Below are positions 1 to 7,011 of a DNA stretch of 11,586 bases, in pieces. Within the stretch, counting starts at the first letter, position 1. Each line of letters starts with the position of its first letter. The stretch is from Pyrinomonadaceae bacterium. GTDB taxonomy: Bacteria > Acidobacteriota > Blastocatellia > Pyrinomonadales > Pyrinomonadaceae. The translations under genes and the position numbers were made by a program. The notes under the pieces were generated by a model, which had not been told where the DNA came from, ran no database searches, and saw only the letters and a program-made list of their open reading frames with translations. The stretch is from positions 1 through 11,586 of the forward strand of contig JAICQI010000107.1 of the NCBI GenBank assembly GCA_025937955.1, read 5' to 3'.

Positions 1-1
1 C

Positions 2-475
2 GAGGCGCTGCATGTTCGTTTCGTATGCGCGCAACAGGAACCGCTGGTAGTTTCCGAGAATCCGCAAACAAAAAATAAAACACTTGGGCTTTGGGATCGC
101 GATGTTTGCGAGATCTTTCTCGCCCCGGATCCGTTAAACCCTTCGCGATACTTTGAATTCGAAGCAGCGCCTACCGGTGAATGGGTAGACCTGGGAATCA
201 CCGTAACGCCAACCGGAAGAGAAACTGACTGGGACTTCGCCTCAGGCTTCACCACAGCCGCAAAACTCGAGCATGATCAAATAATGATTTCTATGAGGAT
301 CCCGTGGAGTGAAGCTATCCCTAAACCCAAAACCGGAGATTTGTGGCGCGTGAACCTGTTTCGTTGCATTGGTCCAGAAGCCCCCGAACGTTATCTCGCC
401 TGGCTGCCAACCAAAACCCCCGAACCCAACTTCCACGTCCCTGAAGCGTTCGGTACATTACGCTTCGATCCGTAA
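2..475 (+). CDS. CBM9-like (carbohydrate-binding family 9-like) protein, 5' end missing
   Basis: The reading frame is open from the window edge and gives the last 157 residues, so the start and any signal peptide lie outside. The protein resembles the CBM9-like/DOMON-type beta-sandwich domain found in many secreted acidobacterial and Bacteroidetes proteins. Typical features are an LWDRDVCEIFLAPD stretch (about residues 31-44 of the visible part), then YFEFEAAPTGEW (53-64), and near the end DLWRVNLFRC and the LAWLPT...PNFHVPEAFGTLRF tail, which is the usual C-terminal ending of these domains. In this family the W-D-x-D-x-x-E-I/V-F-L segment is conserved in the sugar- or haem-binding beta-sandwich. 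The actual ligand cannot be told from sequence. Its stop codon touches the stop of the convergent PilZ gene with no base between. Family assignment is fairly sure; function is not. Confidence 0.8.
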   Translation, partial: EALHVRFVCAQQEPLVVSENPQTKNKTLGLWDRDVCEIFLAPDPLNPSRYFEFEAAPTGEWVDLGITVTPTGRETDWDFASGFTTAAKLEHDQIMISMRIPWSEAIPKPKTGDLWRVNLFRCIGPEAPERYLAWLPTKTPEPNFHVPEAFGTLRFDP

Positions 476-898
476 TCAATCCGCGTTAATCCGCGTCACG
501 TACTTCTCAAAACTCACCTTGTCCGCATCGCTCATCTCCAGAATCCGAGCCCCGATCAAGTACCCGCTCTCATCCTCCAGGCTCTCGTACCTGACCGTCC
601 CCACTTTCATTTCGACTGGCCCACTCGGAAGCTCAAGCTTGATGTGCAGCTTGCGATCCGCTCCGGCAAGGTAGTGTTCCCCGATCCGAATTGCCGGAAC
701 AATGAGCGCCAGCCCCGTCGCGCTGACATCAAGCGTGTGCCCATTCAGCTTCGGCAAACGCCGCGAACCGTTCGAATTCATTCTCGGATCCGACAGGCTC
801 AAAGTGAAATTCAAACGCGCGCGTACACGCCTACTACGCCGCCGGTTGCCAATAAAACGGCGTAAACGTGACACGATTCTGCGGGGAAGTTCCGACAT
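476..898 (-). CDS. PilZ-domain protein
   Basis: A 140-residue cytoplasmic protein with the two PilZ hallmarks. An arginine-rich RRSRRVRARL stretch (residues 20-29) fits the RxxxR element, and DVSATG (57-62) fits the (D/N)xSxxG element. Between and after them lie beta-strand segments ending in GYLIGARIL. In the family these two motifs bind cyclic di-GMP, so a c-di-GMP effector role is likely; the output partner is unknown. The start is uncertain. ATG at 898 is chosen because it sits just before the basic N-terminal helix, but the frame stays open to a TTG at 964, which would add 22 residues. Neither has a good Shine-Dalgarno sequence. The C-terminal residues RINAD come from a dispersed DNA repeat and are probably not part of the ancestral domain. 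The gene lies downstream of the pilin-like protein gene on the same strand. Confidence 0.82.
   Translation of the reverse strand: MSELPRRIVSRLRRFIGNRRRSRRVRARLNFTLSLSDPRMNSNGSRRLPKLNGHTLDVSATGLALIVPAIRIGEHYLAGADRKLHIKLELPSGPVEMKVGTVRYESLEDESGYLIGARILEMSDADKVSFEKYVTRINAD
477..498. repeat. Solo half-unit of a dispersed 'CCGCGTTAATCCGCG' repeat at the 3' end of the PilZ gene
   Basis: This stretch carries the tandem words ATCCGCGTTA and ATCCGCGTCA. It matches 7060-7080, the right inner half of the large palindrome at 7012-7094, at about 19 of 21 bases. No complementary arm is visible nearby, so it looks like a truncated or solo unit. It supplies the last codons of the PilZ gene (R-I-N-A-D-stop), and the convergent CBM9-like gene stops at its edge. 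Confidence 0.6.
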
Positions 899-1013
899 CT
901 CTCGAAACCAACTAAGTAATCGCGGACCGAATTGAGGAAGGCACGTCGGGGAACGATGGGGCAAGTCGCCGCAAGGGCCATTCTAGAAAACCTACTCACA
1001 GAGACGCAACAGT

Positions 1014-1784
1014 TTAATTTTTCACTACCAGAGGTTTGCCGCCGACATCCCCACTTCGCACTCCCGAAGCGTCGAGATAGAAGGAAAGACGGCCCGTGCG
1101 CCCGTGTTGTGCAGGCTCGGCAGTCGCGTACCACGACTTGCCGTCAGTCGCGCGGAAAATCTGGAAGCGGTAGCCAGTGCTTTCAGTTCCCTCGATATCT
1201 TTCGGAATGAGCCCGGCGGTGATGAGCTCGGCGGTGTTGCCGAACTGGCCGTTGTGGCCCTGGCTATAGACCACTTGCGCGAGTGAGATACGCGTCAACA
1301 TGTCCTGGACGTCGCTGTGGTGGGCGTTGATACGGGCTTCAAAAAAGAACTTCTTGCCCGCTTTCCTGACCATTTCGAGACTTTCCTTGTCGCCGACGAC
1401 CCAGGCGTTATCGATCTTGATCAGCGTAGCCGGTTCGACTTTCTCTTTTCCCTCGGCATCCAGCACCTTAACAAAGACCGTGGCAATGTCGCCGCTGATC
1501 TGTTCGCCGCTGATATCGACCTGGGCGGGAATCTTCTCGCTCACGGCGACTGCCATCTTTTCAAAGTCGGGACGCAGGTCTTCAAACTCCTGCGTCGAGA
1601 GCCCTTCGATGGCGGGCCGGTAAATCGATATCCCAAACGCCTCGCGAAACTTCTTTTCGCGCATCATCCGGTAAAACTCGCGCATGGTGTCGGTGGGTGT
1701 GCGCGGCGTGGTTTGGGCAAATCCAGACGTCGTAACCGCCAGCAACAAGGCGCAGCAAAGCATTGGGAATCGAGACAGTTTCAA
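1014..1784 (-). CDS. Secreted protein: N-terminal NTF2/DUF4878-like half plus type IV pilin-like C-terminal half
   Basis: A 256-residue protein with a signal peptide (basic MKLSR, hydrophobic core through residue 20, probable cut after GFA-23). Residues 30-150 (DTMREFYRMMREKKFREAF... ending TLIKIDNAWVVGD) look like a small cone-shaped NTF2-like/DUF4878 fold. Residues 155-245 resemble the globular part of acidobacterial type IV pilins: an alpha-spine-like DVQDMLTRISLAQVVYSQ, then a GLIP...TGYRF core, a WYATAEP strand and the ending GRLSFYLDASGVR. The usual prepilin leader and N-terminal hydrophobic helix are absent, so it should be exported and soluble rather than assembled as a normal pilin. 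I set the start at TTG 1784 because GAGGT lies 6 bases upstream and the codon begins a textbook signal peptide; the frame runs on upstream to 2051, but that part overlaps the transporter gene in another frame. No specific function is known to me. Confidence 0.72.
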   Translation of the reverse strand: MKLSRFPMLCCALLLAVTTSGFAQTTPRTPTDTMREFYRMMREKKFREAFGISIYRPAIEGLSTQEFEDLRPDFEKMAVAVSEKIPAQVDISGEQISGDIATVFVKVLDAEGKEKVEPATLIKIDNAWVVGDKESLEMVRKAGKKFFFEARINAHHSDVQDMLTRISLAQVVYSQGHNGQFGNTAELITAGLIPKDIEGTESTGYRFQIFRATDGKSWYATAEPAQHGRTGRLSFYLDASGVRSGDVGGKPLVVKN

Positions 1785-1790
1785 GATGGC

Positions 1791-1795
1791 ACCTC
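1791..1795 (-). promoter_or_regulatory. Ribosome binding site deciding the TTG start at 1784
   Basis: On the minus strand this reads GAGGT, 6 bases before TTG 1784. It is the only good Shine-Dalgarno match near the beginning of the signal peptide and supports the non-ATG start. Confidence 0.55.
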
Positions 1796-1826
1796 GACTT
1801 ATTGAAAGGGCGCGCCCGGGATCGTT

Positions 1827-1894
1827 GTAGGGGTGGCCCTCCGTGGCCACCCCAATGTGTGAGTCCGCTGGTGGCCTCGGAGGGCCACCCCTAC
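1827..1894. repeat. Hairpin repeat, GTAGGGGTGGCC family, copy 1
   Basis: An inverted repeat with arms 1827-1851 and 1870-1894 (25 bases each, 24 matching) around an 18-base loop containing GTGTGAG. Its outer edge lies two bases from the transporter stop codon, so it forms the immediate 3' untranslated sequence of that gene and separates it from the secreted-protein gene downstream. No T-run follows it in the minus direction, so it is not a standard intrinsic terminator, although it could protect the 3' end or weaken read-through. The same element recurs in the opposite orientation at 4614-4690, including homologous loop sequence. Confidence 0.9.
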
Positions 1895-1896
1895 AG

Positions 1897-4449
1897 TTAA
1901 GTTTGCCTGCGTTTCGGCGCAAGTAAAACTTCACGGCCGACGAGGTAAAGAATGATCGCCAGGACGAGGAACGGCAGCAACGACAGCACGTCAGCCCACG
2001 GACCGTTGAAGAACGGGTTGTGGTCTCTGGACCAGTGTTCGATCGCTTCACTTTGGTCTTTCCAGAGACCGGCGAAGAACGCGATGAACACTGCCGCTAA
2101 TGCGCCACCGGCGATGTAGCCCGAGGCCATCAGCACACCGGAGCTCTTGTCAGTCTCAGCCACAAATTCCTCTTCCGTCAATTCTCTGTTCCGGAATTTG
2201 ACTCGCAAATACTTGTCTACCAGCCAGCGAATCATGCCGCCGATAAAGATCGGGCTCGATGACGACAGTGGCAGATAAACACCGACCGCAAAAGCGAGTG
2301 ACGGAATACCCGCCATCTCGAGGACGATCGCGATCATCACTCCCAAAAGCACCAGGCCCCATGGCAACTGCTGATTGAGAATGCCTTTGATGATATAGGA
2401 CATCAGTGTGGCTTTCGGTGCGTCGTACTTCGTCACTGATGAACCGTCAGGCGCAACACGGTGTGTACCGTTGATTCCCGGGTCGACGTAGTAAACAGGC
2501 ACACCCTGCGCATCTACGAGGTATTTCCCTGGAGGGCCATCCCGCTCGTCGATCTTGTGCCAGGTGGCATACGCGTTGTTGTCGGGTACAGCAAGTCCAC
2601 TCTTCGCTGTCTCCGGTGGTCCAAGGTTCGAGGTGTCTGCACGCAATGTCGCGGGGAAGTTGCGTTCGACTTTTTGCACGACTTTGCCTGATTGGTCTAC
2701 CAGATACTCTCCCGGTTCAAGGCCTCCAACCAGCGGCACAGCTCCAGCCTCGTTCTTCAGTAACCTGAAGCTTCCGCCACCAGCTGGCTGCAACGGTTCG
2801 CTAAAAGGCGGCAGCGCAGCCAAGGCAGCACTGTCGACTTGCGGGCCATTGGTCATCGCCGTAAAAGTCGATTGCGGTACATAAACTGTGCTCTGGTCGT
2901 TCAACCGGAGCAGGATCGGCCCCAGGATCAAAGCTGAAGCAAGGGCGCCGACGAGAATCGCGATCTGCTGGTACTTCGGCGTGGCGCCGACCAGGAATCC
3001 TGTTTTGAGATCCTGAGAAGTGGTGCCACCGTTGGAAGCAGCAATACAAACAATGCCGCCGATTGAAAGCGCTGTCACGTAGTAACTCGGCCCACTCCAA
3101 CCGACGATTAGAAAGATCAGGCACGTCAGCAACAACGTGGCGACAGTCATTCCTGAGATCGGGTTCGACGACGATCCGATCTCGCCAGTCAGTCGCGACG
3201 AGACAGTCACAAACAGAAACCCAAACGCGACGATCAGTACCGCGCCGAGGATGTTGAACTGAAGGTGCAACTGCGGCAGGATCATGATCATTGCGATCAG
3301 CGCCAGCACACCACCGATAACAATCTTCATGGAAAGGTCCTGGTCGGTGCGCGGCAGATTGGAGGCGGCGGATTGTCCACCACGAAGATCGGCGAGTCCA
3401 CCTTTCAATCCATGCCAGATGGTAGGCAGTGATCTGAACAGACTAATGATTCCGCCCGCTGCTACGGCGCCCGCGCCGATGTAGAGCACGTATGCGCCAC
3501 GAATGGCATCAGGAGACATTTCACTGATGGGAACTGTGCCTGGGGCAAGCGCAGTGGTCATCCCCTCACCAAAGAATTTAATTGCCGGTATCAGCACCAG
3601 GTAGGCAAGCACACCGCCAGCACACATGATCGATGCGATGCGAGGTCCGATGATGTAACCCACGCCCAGCAGCGCCGGTGAGATCTCCGCAGCCAGCGAT
3701 CCGGCTTTGAAAGGGGCGCCAAAAACTTTGCTGGGTACGTCCTTCCAGCCTTTCAGCGCCGCCATAATAACTTGATAAACCAAGCCGATTCCGAATCCGG
3801 TGAAGATAACCTTTGCTCCTGAGGTCGCCACATCACCCTCAGCAGCCCTCGCTTTGTAAACAGGATCCGCGGCTGCGCGTGACTCTTCGGAGGCACCGGC
3901 TTTCAATACTTCCGCGCAAGCCGTGCCTTCGGGATACTTCAAGATTCCGTGCTGTTGCACAATGAGCGCACGGCGCAGCGGAATCATCATCAGGATTCCG
4001 AGCAGCCCTCCCAAACTCGCCACGAGCATCACGCGCGTAAATTCCAGATCGAAACCCAGAATCATGATCGCGGGCATCGTCACGCCGACTCCGAAGGCAA
4101 TGGACTCCCCGGCGGAGCCGGAAGTCTGCACGATGTTGTTCTCGAGAATCGTGGCTTCTCTGACTCCGATCTTGCCAAGCAGTCGAAACAGGCTGATCGA
4201 GATCACGGCGACCGGTATGGACGCACTTACGGTCAGTCCCACTTTGAGGACTAGCCACAACGACGAGGCGCCGAAGACCATTCCCAGCAGGGTGCCGACG
4301 ATTAGCGGAAGTGCAGTGAGCTCGCGAACATGCGTATTGGCCGGGATATACGGCCGGAACGTGGCGAGTAAAGGGTTATCAGCAGGCTGTGCAGCCTTGA
4401 CTCCGACAGTATCCGGAAACTCATTTGCACCGACGCTTTCAGAAGACAT
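1897..4449 (-). CDS. OPT-family oligopeptide transporter with a large extramembrane insertion
   Basis: An 850-residue multi-pass inner-membrane protein of the OPT family (proton-coupled peptide or metal-chelate uptake). Family signatures are NNIVQTSGSAGESIAFGV (104-121), KYPEGTACAEVL (171-182), RLTGEIGSSSNPISGMTVATLL (419-440), the QDLKTGFLVGATPKYQQ segment (479-495), PKATLM (678-683) and EMAGIPSLAFAVGVYLPLSSSSP (711-733). About 14-16 hydrophobic segments are visible. Bacterial members are usually around 600-700 residues; the surplus is a hydrophilic block at about 516-678, between the helix ending PILLRL and the PKATLM motif. It contains four short strand-turn-strand repeats with the pattern YLVDxxGxxVxxV. 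The start ATG has GGAGG 9 bases upstream. The gene diverges from the secreted M14 peptidase, which fits a peptide scavenging role; the substrate is inferred, not shown. Confidence 0.93.
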   Translation of the reverse strand: MSSESVGANEFPDTVGVKAAQPADNPLLATFRPYIPANTHVRELTALPLIVGTLLGMVFGASSLWLVLKVGLTVSASIPVAVISISLFRLLGKIGVREATILENNIVQTSGSAGESIAFGVGVTMPAIMILGFDLEFTRVMLVASLGGLLGILMMIPLRRALIVQQHGILKYPEGTACAEVLKAGASEESRAAADPVYKARAAEGDVATSGAKVIFTGFGIGLVYQVIMAALKGWKDVPSKVFGAPFKAGSLAAEISPALLGVGYIIGPRIASIMCAGGVLAYLVLIPAIKFFGEGMTTALAPGTVPISEMSPDAIRGAYVLYIGAGAVAAGGIISLFRSLPTIWHGLKGGLADLRGGQSAASNLPRTDQDLSMKIVIGGVLALIAMIMILPQLHLQFNILGAVLIVAFGFLFVTVSSRLTGEIGSSSNPISGMTVATLLLTCLIFLIVGWSGPSYYVTALSIGGIVCIAASNGGTTSQDLKTGFLVGATPKYQQIAILVGALASALILGPILLRLNDQSTVYVPQSTFTAMTNGPQVDSAALAALPPFSEPLQPAGGGSFRLLKNEAGAVPLVGGLEPGEYLVDQSGKVVQKVERNFPATLRADTSNLGPPETAKSGLAVPDNNAYATWHKIDERDGPPGKYLVDAQGVPVYYVDPGINGTHRVAPDGSSVTKYDAPKATLMSYIIKGILNQQLPWGLVLLGVMIAIVLEMAGIPSLAFAVGVYLPLSSSSPIFIGGMIRWLVDKYLRVKFRNRELTEEEFVAETDKSSGVLMASGYIAGGALAAVFIAFFAGLWKDQSEAIEHWSRDHNPFFNGPWADVLSLLPFLVLAIILYLVGREVLLAPKRRQT

Positions 4450-4613
4450 CCGGTTTGACCTCCAACAAATTTTGAAAAACGGGGAGTGCGCAGGGGACTG
4501 GGAAAACGCCGCTACTTTACACGGGGCGCCTTGCCCTCGGCAAGCGTGTTTACGGCGCTGAATACAGTCGTTTTGAACCTCTCGATGCTCTCAGGGGTTG
4601 CCTTCGGTGGGCT

Positions 4614-4690
4614 TTGTAGGGGTGGCCCTCCGTGGCCACTCCAGCGTCGCATTCTCACACTGGGGCGGCCACGGAGTGCCGCCCCTACAG
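4614..4690. repeat. Hairpin repeat, GTAGGGGTGGCC family, copy 2, with following T-run
   Basis: Arms 4614-4643 and 4661-4690 (30 bases, about 5 mismatches) enclose a 17-base loop containing CTCACAC, the complement of the GTGTGAG in the loop of copy 1. The element is therefore a homologous dispersed repeat inserted in inverse orientation. It sits in the divergent region between the transporter and the peptidase, and its right arm ends 25 bases before the peptidase ATG. On the plus strand TTTTTT follows directly (4691-4696), giving a terminator-like structure. The rest of the 266-base divergent region (4450-4613) holds the transporter ribosome binding site and a stretch that looks weakly coding on the minus strand, but no promoter I would defend. 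Confidence 0.9.
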
Positions 4691-4715
4691 TTTTTTCGGT
4701 AAACTGCCGAAACCT

Positions 4716-7010
4716 ATGCAAACCCGAATCGTTACACTGCTTCTTTTTGTACTCGTCTCGTTTGTTCCCACGAGCTCCACGGCTCAAACAAAGATCCCGA
4801 AGCCGGAGGAAGTCCTCGGGTTCACGCCGGGCGACGATCGTAAACTCGCGTCGTGGAGCCAGGTGATCGACTATTTCGAGCAGTTGGATCGAGCGAGCGA
4901 CCGCGTGATCTTTCAAACGCTCGGACAAACGTCAATGAACCAGCCGTTCGTGATGGCGACTATCAGCGCGCCCGCGAACCTCGCGCGACTGGACGAGCTC
5001 AGGAAAATCCAGGATCAGCTAGCAGATCCACGGACACTCGGTCCACTCGCTACGCGTGATCGCAAGGCGGCAGAACTGATCCGCCAGGGCAAAACGATTG
5101 TCCTGATCACTTGCGGAATTCACTCCACCGAAGTCGGCTCATATCTCTCGAGCACGCTGATCGCGCACCGGCTCGCTTCGTCGACCGACGCGGACGTCCA
5201 AAAGATTCTCGACAACACGATCGTCCTGCTGGTTCCGTCACTCAACCCCGACGGCGTTGATATCGTCAAAAACTGGTACGAGAAAACTCTCGGTACGCCG
5301 TTCGAAGGCACCGATCCTCCCGAGCTCTATCACAAGTACACGGGTCACGATAACAACCGCGACTGGTACGCCTTCACACAAGTCGAGACGCAACTCACTG
5401 TCGACAAGATTCATAACGTCTGGCATCCGCAGATCGTCCACGACATACACCAGCAGGGCGCATTCGGATCGCGACTGTTTCTGCCGCCGTACATGCCGCC
5501 CGTTGAGCCCAACGTGCCGAAACCGATCGTGCAAGCCTACACAGAGCTTGGAAGCTGGATGGCGAGTGAGATGCGCGCCAAAGGCTTTCAGGGAATCACG
5601 ACCAACTCAACTTACGATGCGTGGACTCCCGCGCGCGCGTATTCACACTATCACGCCGGCGCGCGCATGTTGTCTGAAACTGCGTCTGCGAGAATCGCAT
5701 CGCCGGTAACGTTGAAGTTCGACCAACTCCGATCGCGTGAAGGATACGATCCACAGAAAGAGTCACCAAAGTTTGGACCGGTGTGGCGTGGCGGTGAGTG
5801 GCACTTGAGTGACATCACCAAATACATGACGACCGCAGCGTTTCTATTGGTGGACCACGCCGCGCAGAATCGCGAACTGTGGTTGCGACGGTTCTACGCG
5901 GTTGGTAAAGAAGCGGTGCGTCCGCGCCGGCCCGGCGAGCTTTACGGTTTCCTGATCGAACCTTCGGCGAATACTGAAGCGCTGCTCAACATTCTCCGTC
6001 GCGGTGGTGTTGAAGTTGAGCCAACGAAGCAGGGCACGCTATTAGTCCGCATGGACCAACCTTATGCCGCTTTCGCAAAGACACTGCTGGAGGTGCAGCG
6101 TTATCCGAACCTGAGGGACGCCGCGGGTCATCCAATCGCGCCTTACGATGTAACGGCGCATACGTTGCCGTTGCTGATGGGCGTCACAGTTCACCCGGTC
6201 AAGGCGCCTTTCAGGCCTTCGCGCACTGCGGGCACAGCCGGTGAGATCGTTAAAACTGCGGAGCTGCCTGCTCCACAAACTGACTTGTCGGCAATCTATC
6301 GATCATCGGTGCCGAGCCATGATGAAGGCTGGACCAGATGGATCCTGGATTCGAGGAACCTTCGTTACGGTGTGCTCACGGACAAAGAACTGCGCGCAGG
6401 CGTTACCATCTTTAAGCCTTCGCCGGGTGTCACCTGGAAGTACTACACAATCCTGTTTCCGGATCAACCTGCTCGCACGCTGCTTGAAGGTTACCGGGCT
6501 GATGCAATGCCACCGGAATACACTGGCGGTCTCGGGCCGGAGGGAGTCAGGCACTTGCGCGATTTTGTCGAGACTGGAGGCACGCTCGTCTTTTTGAATC
6601 GCGCTTCGAACTTCGCGATCGAACAGTTCAAATTGCCGCTGCGCAACGTGGTCGCCGGACTACCGCGAACCGACTTCTACGTGCCGGGATCGATCCTGCG
6701 CATCGAGCTCGATACGTCGCATCCGATCGCTAGTGGAATGCCTAAAGAGACGATTGCATGGGCGGAGGATTCGCCGGTCTTTGAAGTGACTAACGATCCG
6801 AACGTACGCGTCATCGCGTCATATCCTGCCGACAAGCATCCACTGCTGTCAGGCTGGTTATTCGGCGGTGATTTGATCAAAGGCAAGGCTGCTCTGGTCG
6901 AGGTGAAGATGGGCAAAGGGCGCATAATTCTCTTTGGCTTCCGCCCACAATACCGCGCCCAATCGCTTGCGACATATCCATTATTCTTCAACGCCTTGAG
7001 TTCTAAGTAA
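4716..7010 (+). CDS. Secreted M14-family zinc metallopeptidase with C-terminal amidotransferase-like region
   Basis: A 764-residue exported protein. A signal peptide covers about residues 1-23 (MQTRIVTLLLFVLVSFVPTS, cut near STA|Q). The M14 (carboxypeptidase A-like) domain spans about 45-390. Zinc ligands are probably H136 and E139 in GIHSTE and a histidine in VHDIHQQG (H242 or H245). NPDG (177-180) and DNNRDWY (212-218, substrate carboxylate region) are conserved elements, and E321 in MLSETAS is a likely catalytic glutamate. From about 575 to the end the sequence (GLGPEGVRHLRDFVETGGTL, later GKGRIILFGFRPQYRAQS) resembles a class I glutamine amidotransferase/ThuA-like fold, as in other large M14 proteins of Acidobacteriota and Bacteroidetes. 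I chose ATG 4716 because it begins the signal peptide; the frame extends upstream to 4632 only by reading through the hairpin repeat. No clear ribosome binding site precedes it. It likely cleaves peptides outside the cytoplasm. Confidence 0.9.
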   Translation: MQTRIVTLLLFVLVSFVPTSSTAQTKIPKPEEVLGFTPGDDRKLASWSQVIDYFEQLDRASDRVIFQTLGQTSMNQPFVMATISAPANLARLDELRKIQDQLADPRTLGPLATRDRKAAELIRQGKTIVLITCGIHSTEVGSYLSSTLIAHRLASSTDADVQKILDNTIVLLVPSLNPDGVDIVKNWYEKTLGTPFEGTDPPELYHKYTGHDNNRDWYAFTQVETQLTVDKIHNVWHPQIVHDIHQQGAFGSRLFLPPYMPPVEPNVPKPIVQAYTELGSWMASEMRAKGFQGITTNSTYDAWTPARAYSHYHAGARMLSETASARIASPVTLKFDQLRSREGYDPQKESPKFGPVWRGGEWHLSDITKYMTTAAFLLVDHAAQNRELWLRRFYAVGKEAVRPRRPGELYGFLIEPSANTEALLNILRRGGVEVEPTKQGTLLVRMDQPYAAFAKTLLEVQRYPNLRDAAGHPIAPYDVTAHTLPLLMGVTVHPVKAPFRPSRTAGTAGEIVKTAELPAPQTDLSAIYRSSVPSHDEGWTRWILDSRNLRYGVLTDKELRAGVTIFKPSPGVTWKYYTILFPDQPARTLLEGYRADAMPPEYTGGLGPEGVRHLRDFVETGGTLVFLNRASNFAIEQFKLPLRNVVAGLPRTDFYVPGSILRIELDTSHPIASGMPKETIAWAEDSPVFEVTNDPNVRVIASYPADKHPLLSGWLFGGDLIKGKAALVEVKMGKGRIILFGFRPQYRAQSLATYPLFFNALSSK

Positions 7011-7011
7011 A

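Noticed and set aside
1808..1817. GGGCGCGCCC palindrome between hairpin copy 1 and the secreted-protein start
   Set aside because: A 10-base GC palindrome is plausible by chance in this composition and has no second copy or promoter context.
1785..2051. Upstream extension of the secreted-protein frame by 89 codons to an ATG at 2051
   Set aside because: It would overlap the transporter gene out of frame and run through the hairpin repeat, and it hides the signal peptide; the TTG at 1784 has a ribosome binding site at the right distance.
4516..4543. Sigma-70-like promoter for the transporter on the minus strand (TTGCCG, 16 bases, TGTAAA)
   Set aside because: Only four of six matches in each box and it lies in the stretch that may be a gene remnant; too weak to annotate.
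3923..4561. 212-codon plus-strand open frame
   Set aside because: It lies antisense to the OPT transporter start; low-complexity serine/arginine-rich translation typical of a shadow frame.
4632..4715. Upstream extension of the M14 peptidase frame to an ATG at 4632
   Set aside because: The added residues are translated hairpin repeat and would bury the signal peptide that begins at 4716.
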